Below, piece by piece: positions 8,235 to 16,009 of a stretch of 64,000 nucleotides of DNA (the stretch's first letter is position 1; each line of letters begins with the position of its first letter). Below the pieces are notes generated by a model, which saw nothing but the letters and a program-made list of their open reading frames with translations, ran no database searches and had not been told where the DNA came from. The translations under genes were made by a program, and so were the position numbers. Source of the stretch: Anaerococcus vaginalis (GTDB lineage: Bacteria > Bacillota > Clostridia > Tissierellales > Peptoniphilaceae); assembly GCA_018363915.1 (NCBI GenBank), contig JAGZMY010000001.1, positions 171,931 through 235,930 on the forward strand, in the 5' to 3' direction.

Positions 8235-9982
8235 CTATTACCTTCTTTCACACTTTGAAAATATGATTGAATATTGTTATTTAGTGATGCAAATTTTTCA
8301 ATTTCATCATTTTTAATATCATATTTCATTGAATTAATTTTGGCTATTAATGTTTTATCGTAAATATTTTTATAAGATATTCCTTCTTCGATTAAATTTT
8401 TTGAAATATTATAATAATTTTCTATAACTTTTAGCATTTGAATTTGCTTATTTAAAGGAACATATTTATCGGTATCATTAAAGGCATTTTGTTGAAGAAA
8501 AGCAATTTTAATCATACTTGCTACATCCAAAAGATTTTTTTGCTTATCTGATAGGGAATCTTTTCCTACTAGCATTACTATTGATTGCAATTTGTCTTCC
8601 TCAGTTAAAATTTCCATCATTTTATTTCTTAAAGATACTATATCTTCCCCACTGATATTTTCATAATAATTTGCCATTTGATTTAGGTAATTTGAATATG
8701 AATTTAACCAATTTATAGCAGGATAGTGTCTTGAATAAGCAAGATTTTTATCAAGTCCCAAAAATACATTTACACTTCTTCTAGTATTTTCTGTTACAGG
8801 CTCAGAAAAATCTCCACCTGTTGGAGAAACTGCTCCAATAAGAGTAACAGAACCATGACTTCCATTTAAATTTATAAAATCGCCTGCTCTTTCATAAAAT
8901 TGTGAAAGTCGTGAGCCAAGATAAGCTGGGTATCCTTCTTCAGCTGGAATTTCTTCAAGTCTTGCAGAAATTTCTCTTAAAGCCTCTGCCCATCTTGATG
9001 TAGAATCTGCCATCAAAGCAACATCATAGCCCATATCTCTAAAATATTCAGCCATAGTTATTCCTGTGTAAATACTCGCCTCTCTTGCAGCTACTGGCAT
9101 ATTTGAAGTATTTGCAATAAGAATTGTTCGCTCCATTAATCCTCTGCCTGTATTAGGATCAATAAGATTAGGAAAATCTTCGAGAACTTGAGTCATTTCG
9201 TTACCACGTTCTCCACAACCAATATAAATAATTATATCTGCATTAGAATATTGAGCTAATTGGTGTTGAAGCATAGTCTTTCCTGTTCCAAAACCACCTG
9301 GAATCGCAACTGTTCCTCCCTTTGCAACAGGAAAAAATATATCCAAAACTCTTTGACCAGTAAGTAAAAGTTCACTTAAAGGTTTATTTCTTTTAACAGG
9401 TCTTTGAACTCTTACAGGCCAATATTGATACAATTTTAAATCTTCAATTTTTTCTTTAGTTTTAACTTTTACAATTGTATCTTCAATACAATATTTTCCA
9501 TCATCTAAAACTTCTAGGACTTCTCCATCAAAATTTGACATTAGCCTATGTTCAATTATTGGACTTTCATCAATAGTTGCATATATTTGACCTTTTTTTA
9601 TTTTATCGCCAACTTTTACTTTGATTTTTACATCCCATTTTTTCTCTTCATCAAGATTTGAAAGCCCAAGTCCTGATGGAATAAAAGAGCCATGATTTAA
9701 AGCAATTTTATCTAGCGGTCTTTGGATTCCATCAAACATATTTCCAATCATTCCAGGCCCAAGTCTTACTGATAAGGGTCTGTTTGTTTTTATTATTTCA
9801 TCATTTATTTTTAAACCTGAGGTATCTTCATAAACTTGAATTATAGCATAATCCCCATCTATTGAAACAACTTCTCCAATAAGTTTGAGTTTACCTACAG
9901 TTACCATCTCTCTTATTTTTAAATCTGACGCATTTCTAGCCTTTATTACAGGACCATTTATAGATTTAATTGTTGGAGTCAT
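8231..9982 (-). CDS. atpA: V-type ATPase catalytic subunit A
   Basis: Hydrolyses ATP (or makes it when run in reverse). I place the start at 9982, giving 583 aa beginning MTPTIKSINGPVIKA, because GGAGG (9993-9989) stands 6-7 nt before it; an in-frame ATG at 10012 would add ten basic residues that do not fit the family. The Walker A loop is GGFGTGKT near residue 230; the A-type bulge domain lies between about 110 and 190, and GERGNEM and ALMADSTSRWAEALRE follow. It overlaps the end of subunit E by 17 nt. Confidence 0.96.
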   Translation of the reverse strand: MTPTIKSINGPVIKARNASDLKIREMVTVGKLKLIGEVVSIDGDYAIIQVYEDTSGLKINDEIIKTNRPLSVRLGPGMIGNMFDGIQRPLDKIALNHGSFIPSGLGLSNLDEEKKWDVKIKVKVGDKIKKGQIYATIDESPIIEHRLMSNFDGEVLEVLDDGKYCIEDTIVKVKTKEKIEDLKLYQYWPVRVQRPVKRNKPLSELLLTGQRVLDIFFPVAKGGTVAIPGGFGTGKTMLQHQLAQYSNADIIIYIGCGERGNEMTQVLEDFPNLIDPNTGRGLMERTILIANTSNMPVAAREASIYTGITMAEYFRDMGYDVALMADSTSRWAEALREISARLEEIPAEEGYPAYLGSRLSQFYERAGDFINLNGSHGSVTLIGAVSPTGGDFSEPVTENTRRSVNVFLGLDKNLAYSRHYPAINWLNSYSNYLNQMANYYENISGEDIVSLRNKMMEILTEEDKLQSIVMLVGKDSLSDKQKNLLDVASMIKIAFLQQNAFNDTDKYVPLNKQIQMLKVIENYYNISKNLIEEGISYKNIYDKTLIAKINSMKYDIKNDEIEKFASLNNNIQSYFQSVKEGNR

Positions 9983-10586
9983 TCTTATCCTCCATTTCTT
10001 TTTCAAATTCATCAGAAATTATTTTATAAAATTTGCTTCCTATTTCATATTTATAATTATCTAATTTTTTTTCTAAGGAATAATCATATTGATAAGTTAA
10101 ATCTTTATTTTTTATAATAAAGCCACCTATTTTTGAATCATCCATTTCTTCTGTTTTAAAATCAAATAATTCTTGGTCAGATTTTTTTACACACAATATC
10201 AAATCATTATCATTTTCTGATAAATTCTTATATATTTCATTTGCCTTTATTGCAAGTTTTTTCTTATATTCATTACTATTTGAATAATTTTTTAATTCAT
10301 CTTTAATTTCTTCAATTAATTCATCAAGCAAAGATTCTTTGAATTTGTTATATGAAGTTTTTTTATTTTGAGAAATATTTGCAATTTTTTCATTTTTTCT
10401 TGCATTGGCAAATTCTTTTCTTTTTTCTATATAAAGTTTATAATTTTTATCTAAGTTATCCTTAATTTCATTTAAAGTTTTTGAAGAAAAGTCTGTTGAA
10501 TCATATAATTCTTTTTCGCTTTTTCTTTTTTCATTTGACCAAACCATCTTCCTAAAGCTTGAAATTTTTGCACTTAAATCTAGCAT
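9966..10586 (-). CDS. atpE: V-type ATPase subunit E (peripheral stalk)
   Basis: A 206-aa, highly charged, mainly helical protein matching subunit E in length, position (just before A) and layout: a long N-terminal coiled coil (residues 15-115) and a compact C-terminal domain with ILCVKKSDQELF near 129. In known enzymes E pairs with subunit G/H to form the stator stalks. No separate G/H gene is visible in this operon, so the partner must come from elsewhere or from the tail of the split subunit I. Confidence 0.85.
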   Translation of the reverse strand: MLDLSAKISSFRKMVWSNEKRKSEKELYDSTDFSSKTLNEIKDNLDKNYKLYIEKRKEFANARKNEKIANISQNKKTSYNKFKESLLDELIEEIKDELKNYSNSNEYKKKLAIKANEIYKNLSENDNDLILCVKKSDQELFDFKTEEMDDSKIGGFIIKNKDLTYQYDYSLEKKLDNYKYEIGSKFYKIISDEFEKEMEDKNDSNN

Positions 10587-10600
10587 TTAAGTCTCCTTTA

Positions 10601-10837
10601 CTAATCTAAAACTACTACTAAAGGAGTAGCATTTTCTACCCTATAATTTTCTACCTCATTTTTTATTTTCTCATAGCAATATTTTGAAAATATAATTAAA
10701 GCTAAGTCTTTTTCTTTTGTAAAATTTTTAAAATTATAAGATATTTCTTCTTCATTTTCTAAAATCAAACCATCAATTCCTCCAAGCCTAAAGCCAAGAA
10801 GAAATGATAAGTCATTTGTAATTACTTTTGCTTTCAT
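10601..10837 (-). CDS. atpF: V-type ATPase subunit F, short form
   Basis: Rotor subunit that binds D and regulates coupling. The N-terminal Rossmann-like part is recognisable: MKAKVITNDLSFLLGFRLGG with the family's GFRLAG-like motif, then DLALIIFSKYCYEKI and a final strand ATPLVVVLD. At 78 aa it stops right after that strand, whereas the family is usually about 100 aa and ends in a mobile helix. The stop codon is followed by the subunit E ribosome site, so this looks like a natural short form. Position between K and E supports the call. Confidence 0.85.
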   Translation of the reverse strand: MKAKVITNDLSFLLGFRLGGIDGLILENEEEISYNFKNFTKEKDLALIIFSKYCYEKIKNEVENYRVENATPLVVVLD

Positions 10838-10839
10838 TT

Positions 10840-11265
10840 TTAAGCAAATAAAATCATTATAGAAATAATTACACCAAAGATTGCAATACCTTCAGCAAGT
10901 CCTACGAAAATTATTGTTCTTCCAAGAATTGATGCATCTTCTGAAATTGCTCCAAGAGCTGCTGAGCCTACTTGACCTACTGCATATCCTGTTCCTATTG
11001 TTGCAAGACCTGTTGATAAGGCTGCACCAATATATTTCAAGCCACTTGCTGTTTCACTAGCACTTCCAGCTGTAGCTGCTTTAACACCGTTTGGTAAAAC
11101 TAAAACCAAAATCATAACCATTATTGGTATAAATGTAGATAAATTTATTTTTAAAGCTTTTCTTATTTTTTCTTTAGAGCTATCTTCATTATTTTTTAAT
11201 AAGTACAAACCTGAATAAATTGTTATAACAACGCATGCTAATGCTAATATTGAAATTAAAATCAT
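10840..11265 (-). CDS. atpK: V-type ATPase subunit K (proteolipid ring)
   Basis: Membrane ring subunit that carries the transported ion. The 141-aa protein has an N-terminal hydrophobic pair (about residues 2-23 and 42-62), a small linker rich in Ala/Ser/Thr, and a canonical C-terminal hairpin with the glycine-rich helix GAALSTGLATIGTGYAVGQV and the ion-binding glutamate in VGLAEGIAIFG. Only the second hairpin carries the carboxylate. Whether the ion is Na+ or H+ cannot be decided from these residues. Confidence 0.93.
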   Translation of the reverse strand: MILISILALACVVITIYSGLYLLKNNEDSSKEKIRKALKINLSTFIPIMVMILVLVLPNGVKAATAGSASETASGLKYIGAALSTGLATIGTGYAVGQVGSAALGAISEDASILGRTIIFVGLAEGIAIFGVIISIMILFA

Positions 11266-11275
11266 TATTTTCTCC

Positions 11276-12691
11276 TTATAATTTACTTATTGGACTAAAT
11301 TTTTGTCCATCTCCCTTGTAATATTTACTAAACATTTCATAAAATTCTAATCTTAAACCTTGAATAAATACAATCATTCCTTCAAGTCCTATTATTAAAA
11401 TATTTCCAAATATTAAAATAATAATTCCTATAATTCCTCCGCCTACAAGCTTACTCATAACTTCAAATGCCATGTATAAACCGACGTGATTTATAGCAAA
11501 CGCACCTACTCTTGTAAAAGAAACAAGATTTGAAAATACAGAAAGCAAAGCTTCAATTATAGAAAATGAACTTTCTATATAATAATCAGCAGAAGATTGA
11601 TCGTATATTGGATTAATTCCTAACATTTTTCTAGAAATTGGTTGTTTAAATATCATCAATATAATTGATAATACAAGTAAAGTTATTGAAAATTTCATTG
11701 GCAATGGATTAATTTTTACAATATTTAAAATGATTAAAATAAATGAAATCATCATAATTAATCCTGCTATACCTTCTTTTCCAAAAACTCCTTCTTCTAA
11801 ATCTTTTTGCTTGTGAAGTTTATTATAAATTCCTAAGATATAGGATATAAGAATTAGAATAACTCCAAAGGCGACTGAAGCAACTAATACTTTTAAAATA
11901 TTATCAAATGGTTTAATTAATAATGTTGGTATTAAATCTTCTATCCCAAAAAATGATCCATACATTATGCCAAAAAAGCAAGCAGAAAATCCTATTCTTC
12001 TTACTAATTGACCAAATATTTTATTTTTCTTTTCTACTAGAAAACTAGCCAATATAAAAATTAATCCCTGTCCTAGATCACCAAACATCATTCCATACAA
12101 AAGCATATAAGTTATTGCGAAAAATCCTGTCGGATCTATTTCATTGTAGTTTGGTGCTCCATACATATTAACCAAAAACTCAAAGGGCCTAGTTAGTTTA
12201 TTATTTTTTAATTTAGTTGGTGGGTTTGCTATTGTCTGACTATTTTTTTTTTGATCTACCAAACTATCTTCATATTTTTCTACAGAATCTTTTACAACTT
12301 GTAATTTTGATTCTGGTACCCAACCTGAAAGATAAAAATACTTTCTACCTTTTAACATTTTATCTTTTATTTTAGAAGACTTCTTATAAAAATCTATAGT
12401 TTTTGGAAGGTTTTTCAATTCATCTATATTATCAATTTTGATTTTTTCTAGATTTTCATTTATCTTTTTAAGCTTAATTTTATTTTCTTGGTATTCTTTT
12501 TTTATTTCTTCTAAACTTTTATTTTCTGGAATATCCTTATCAATAAAACCCAAAGATGAAATTGTTCTATTTACTTCATCTTCAACACTTTTTGGATAAA
12601 CTAAAAGATAATCTTCATTCCCACTTTCAATAGATTGGTTTATATTATTTTCATTCTTATCTTTAAATCCTAATTTTTCCAATAATTTCAT
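11276..12691 (-). CDS. atpI: V-type ATPase subunit I, C-terminal part (membrane stator)
   Basis: Stator subunit a/I providing the ion half-channels. The 471-aa protein starts inside the usual cytosolic arm (DYLLVYPKSVEDEVN near residue 28, YFYLSGWVPESKL near 119) and continues with the complete membrane domain: YMLLYGMMFGDLGQGL near 195, several further TM segments and SFTRVGAFAINHVGL near 391 with the functional arginine. The N-terminal arm is encoded by the separate upstream gene. It has its own AAGGCAGG ribosome site 12 nt after the upstream stop, so the split looks real rather than a sequencing frameshift. Confidence 0.93.
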   Translation of the reverse strand: MKLLEKLGFKDKNENNINQSIESGNEDYLLVYPKSVEDEVNRTISSLGFIDKDIPENKSLEEIKKEYQENKIKLKKINENLEKIKIDNIDELKNLPKTIDFYKKSSKIKDKMLKGRKYFYLSGWVPESKLQVVKDSVEKYEDSLVDQKKNSQTIANPPTKLKNNKLTRPFEFLVNMYGAPNYNEIDPTGFFAITYMLLYGMMFGDLGQGLIFILASFLVEKKNKIFGQLVRRIGFSACFFGIMYGSFFGIEDLIPTLLIKPFDNILKVLVASVAFGVILILISYILGIYNKLHKQKDLEEGVFGKEGIAGLIMMISFILIILNIVKINPLPMKFSITLLVLSIILMIFKQPISRKMLGINPIYDQSSADYYIESSFSIIEALLSVFSNLVSFTRVGAFAINHVGLYMAFEVMSKLVGGGIIGIIILIFGNILIIGLEGMIVFIQGLRLEFYEMFSKYYKGDGQKFSPISKL

Positions 12692-12703
12692 AAAACCTGC
12701 CTT

Positions 12704-13576
12704 CTAGTCAATAATCTTTTCAAAGAATTCTTTTACTAACTTATCTTTCTTTTCATTAAAAACTTTTTTACTTTCTAATTTTTGCTCTTCGTAAAATTCT
12801 TCTATTTCTTTTTTCTTATAATCCGCCTCTTTTAAAATATCATCATAAATTTTATTGGAATCATCCTTAGTTTTTGAATCATAATTTTTGTTTAGTTCAA
12901 GACTAACTTTATTAACATTATCTTTTTCATTTTTTAGTATTACATCAGTATCATTTCTTAATTTTGTCGTTTCATCATCTATACTATAAATACTTTTTAA
13001 AGCTTCCTTATTAGTTTTTATATTTGGATCATTTTTTTGTAAATGAATAATTAATGATGGTATAGATTCGTAATTATTTTTTAATATAAACCTACCGTCT
13101 TTACTAACTTCTCCCAATCTATAATTAAAATAATTTAAATTTGTTATTTTATTTATATTTATTTCTTCATTTTCAAGTGCTTGTAAGTTATTTATATATT
13201 CTTCAAGCTTTTTGTTTCTTTCTTCTAATTCTTTTTTCTTTTCTATATTATCTTCAAGCATTTTTAGCAAATTTTTAAGTTTTTCATCATTAATTCTTTT
13301 TCCATTATCGGAATCTTCTAAATTCAAAAATTCTTTAATATCTTCAAGATTTTTTATAAAAGTAGAATCTATTTTTTCAAAGCTATCTAGCTCATTAAAA
13401 TCTTCAGTTTTATCGATATTTTCTTCGCTAGCTTTTATAGAAAACTCTCTGTTTTGTACTTGCCTAAAGGCATCAACTTGATCAAATTCATCAATGTTAA
13501 TTAAATCTTCAAGAAAATCATCTAAATTTTCAAGTTTAGCCATTATATTAACTAAGTACATTTTTTCGACAGCCAT
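12704..13576 (-). CDS. V-type ATPase subunit I, N-terminal arm with coiled-coil tail
   Basis: A 290-aa soluble protein. Residues 1-183 resemble the N-terminal cytosolic arm of subunit I: the opening MAVEKMYLVNIMAKLENLDD, a coiled coil around 95-135, and LNYFNYRLGEVSKDG with a following strand SIPSLIIHL. After that, where subunit I normally continues into the sequence held by the next gene, a 107-residue tail (about 184-290) is instead acidic, lysine-rich and helical. That tail has the size and character of a peripheral-stalk G/H subunit, otherwise absent from this operon. The function of the tail is my inference. Confidence 0.8.
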   Translation of the reverse strand: MAVEKMYLVNIMAKLENLDDFLEDLINIDEFDQVDAFRQVQNREFSIKASEENIDKTEDFNELDSFEKIDSTFIKNLEDIKEFLNLEDSDNGKRINDEKLKNLLKMLEDNIEKKKELEERNKKLEEYINNLQALENEEININKITNLNYFNYRLGEVSKDGRFILKNNYESIPSLIIHLQKNDPNIKTNKEALKSIYSIDDETTKLRNDTDVILKNEKDNVNKVSLELNKNYDSKTKDDSNKIYDDILKEADYKKKEIEEFYEEQKLESKKVFNEKKDKLVKEFFEKIID

Positions 13577-13580
13577 TTTA

Positions 13581-14558
13581 TCACCTCTTTATTATATAAC
13601 GCTTCTTTTCATCCTTATCAAAAGTTTCATCAAATTCAAGCATACTTATGATATTTTTATTAGAAATTTCCATCATATCAACTATATAAATTAATTTTAG
13701 TAAATCATATTTTGAATTATTTAACCTTTTTGAATTATCACTCAATAAATCCTCCTTTGCTTTATAGAAATTAGAAGAATTATTAAATAATGAATTATAA
13801 GGACTTTCTAATATTTTTTCCTTAACTTTATCTAGACTTAATTTTGATAATTTTTTTAAATCTTCTGTTTTTAAATATTTGCCACCTTCAATTAAATAAT
13901 TAAATATTTCATAATCATTTAAAATAAAGTAGTTTTTTAATCTAAATAACATTTCAATATTAAAAATATCAATTTCTCTACCTATAAATTCTCTTAGATT
14001 TTTACCAAGATTTTTTGGAAGCTTTTTAGTTTCTTCTAAAAGGTCTCTATAATAAAATTTATTTAATGAATTAGATATTAGAAAAATTATAGAATCTTTT
14101 TGCATATTTTCATTTAAAAACGGATAAAGAGTTCTATAGTACCTAGTTGACTTAGATTTTTCTACAAAAGTTTGAAAATCATCGTCTTTCGATACATTTA
14201 TGTTTTGAGAAAATTTTTCTCTTTTTATAATATCTAAACTATCTTTCAAATGCTCATTTAAAATTGCCTGAACAATTAATTGAATTAATTGTAGTTCGAA
14301 TTTTGAAATATATTTTATAAAAAAATTTTTCTCTTCTCCTTTAAGAAATTTCAAAAATGAATTTAAATCGTCGTATAAGCTATTGGAAAGAAAAATTTCC
14401 ACATCTTTTTTAGAGTAAATATTAGGTATTTCACTTTTATTTGCTCTAATAATATCTAATTTTCTTTCCAAACTGTCTTCGTACAATAAATCTCTACAAA
14501 TTTCTTTACTAGGCAATTTCCCAAGTTTAGCTTTTGCTTTTACTACATAAGCTTTCAT
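13581..14558 (-). CDS. atpC: V-type ATPase subunit C (AC39/d-type)
   Basis: Funnel-shaped subunit that couples the D/F shaft to the membrane ring. The 325-aa all-helical protein has the family's repeated layout and short motifs such as KLGKLPSKE near residue 11, RYYRTLYPFL near 138 and LREFIGREIDIFNIEMLFRL near 189. It is first of the ATPase genes, 20 nt after miaB, with an AGAAGG ribosome site and no separate promoter seen, so it is probably cotranscribed with miaB. Confidence 0.88.
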   Translation of the reverse strand: MKAYVVKAKAKLGKLPSKEICRDLLYEDSLERKLDIIRANKSEIPNIYSKKDVEIFLSNSLYDDLNSFLKFLKGEEKNFFIKYISKFELQLIQLIVQAILNEHLKDSLDIIKREKFSQNINVSKDDDFQTFVEKSKSTRYYRTLYPFLNENMQKDSIIFLISNSLNKFYYRDLLEETKKLPKNLGKNLREFIGREIDIFNIEMLFRLKNYFILNDYEIFNYLIEGGKYLKTEDLKKLSKLSLDKVKEKILESPYNSLFNNSSNFYKAKEDLLSDNSKRLNNSKYDLLKLIYIVDMMEISNKNIISMLEFDETFDKDEKKRYIIKR

Positions 14559-14578
14559 AGTGCCTTCTTTCTTGATAT

Positions 14579-15937
14579 TTAATCTTGGACTAATTCTCCT
14601 GATATTGTAAATGATGTATTATCTGTGATTTTTACTTTTACAATTTGTCCTATTAAATTTTTATCAGCTTTAACATGAACTAATTTAAAAGTATCTGTCC
14701 TGCCTGTTAGTACATTTTTGTTATTTTTACTTTCAGATTCTAACAAGACTTCAACAACTTTACCTACATATTCCTTATTTTTTTCATTAAATATTGGATA
14801 AAGAGTATCCAGTAATCTATCAAACCTATCTTGAACAATTTTATCGTCAATTGGATCCAATTTAGCAGCTTTTGTTTTTGGTCTTGGAGAATATTTAAAA
14901 GTAAAAGCAGTATCAAATCCTACTTTTCTACAAACATCTAAAGTTTCTTCAAAATCTTCTTCTGTTTCAGTAGGATAACCTACAATAATATCCGTAGAAA
15001 TTGCAATACCAGGAATCTCTTCTTTTAATTTTCTAGCTTTTTCTAAATATTGTTCTTTATTATATTTTCTATTCATATCTTTTAGAACTTTGTCAGAACC
15101 TGATTGCATAGGAAGGTGGAAATAATTACATATATTATCATTTTCTTTGATGACTCTAATTAAATCATCAGATAAGTCTTTTGGATGACTTGTTGTAAAT
15201 CTTAATCTTTCAACCCCTTCAATTTTTGCGCATTTTTCTAAAAGCTCTGGAAAAGTTACATTAAAGTCTGATTTGTTTCCATAAGAATTTACATTTTGTC
15301 CTAAAAGTGTGATTTCTTTATAGCCATTTTTAACTAAATTTTCAATTTCTTCAATAATGTGAGATGGTCTTCTACTTTCTTCTCTTCCCCTTGATTGAGG
15401 AACTATACAATATGAACAGAAATTATCGCAGCCTCTCATTATATTTACATAAGCTTGAAAATTATTTTTGCTATTATAATTTACGTAATCATCTTTTACA
15501 TTATCTTCTGAAACATCAATTACTCTTTCGCCTGTTTCTAAATATTTAAATAAAAGATCTGGCAAAGAATTTATATTTTTAGTTCCAAAAATTATATCAA
15601 CTTCTTTGTGTTTTTTCTCTATAACTTCTCTAGCAACGCTAGTTTGCATCATACAACCTGATACAGCTATAATTTTTTCAGGATTTTCTTCTTTTAATTT
15701 TTTTAAACTTGATACTTGACCATAAAGTTTTAATTCAGCATTCTCTCTTACAAGACAAGTGTTAAATAAAATAAAATCAGCATTATTTCTATCATCAGTT
15801 TTTGTATAACCTAAATCTTCTAATATATAAGAAATTCTTTCAGAGTCATGTTCATTCATCTGACAACCAAAGGTTGTTATATTATATTTTTTATTTTCAA
15901 AATAATTCTTATATTTTTCATTATTTTTTAATTGCAT
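14579..15937 (-). CDS. miaB: tRNA-2-methylthio-N6-dimethylallyladenosine synthase
   Basis: Radical-SAM methylthiotransferase that modifies A37 of tRNAs reading U-starting codons. Domains in order: N-terminal UPF0004 domain with TFGCQMNEHDSE near residue 22 and further cluster cysteines, the radical-SAM core with CDNFCSYC (C-x3-C-x2-C) near 170, and a C-terminal TRAM domain from about 385. At 452 aa it is full length. The start at 15937 follows AAGGAGATAT. A strong terminator lies only about 17 bp upstream, so there is little room for a promoter. Confidence 0.94.
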   Translation of the reverse strand: MQLKNNEKYKNYFENKKYNITTFGCQMNEHDSERISYILEDLGYTKTDDRNNADFILFNTCLVRENAELKLYGQVSSLKKLKEENPEKIIAVSGCMMQTSVAREVIEKKHKEVDIIFGTKNINSLPDLLFKYLETGERVIDVSEDNVKDDYVNYNSKNNFQAYVNIMRGCDNFCSYCIVPQSRGREESRRPSHIIEEIENLVKNGYKEITLLGQNVNSYGNKSDFNVTFPELLEKCAKIEGVERLRFTTSHPKDLSDDLIRVIKENDNICNYFHLPMQSGSDKVLKDMNRKYNKEQYLEKARKLKEEIPGIAISTDIIVGYPTETEEDFEETLDVCRKVGFDTAFTFKYSPRPKTKAAKLDPIDDKIVQDRFDRLLDTLYPIFNEKNKEYVGKVVEVLLESESKNNKNVLTGRTDTFKLVHVKADKNLIGQIVKVKITDNTSFTISGELVQD

Positions 15938-15953
15938 ATATCTCCTTACAGCT

Positions 15954-15987
15954 AAAAAAGAGATGATCTAGACCATCTCTTTTTTTG
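15954..15987. terminator. terminator after ispH-rpsA, directly before miaB
   Basis: Stem AAAGAGATG (15957-15965) with CATCTCTTT (15974-15982), 8-nt loop, T run on both strands. On the minus strand the T run ends just before the miaB ribosome site. Confidence 0.85.
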
Positions 15988-16009
15988 TATAATTGTAATT
16001 TATCAGATA

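Noticed and set aside
12691..12704. Frameshift or sequencing error between the two subunit I genes
   Set aside because: The upstream gene ends with a clean TAG, the downstream gene has its own AAGGCAGG ribosome site and ATG, and over 100 residues of tail with no subunit I character lie before the break. A single indel would not explain this.
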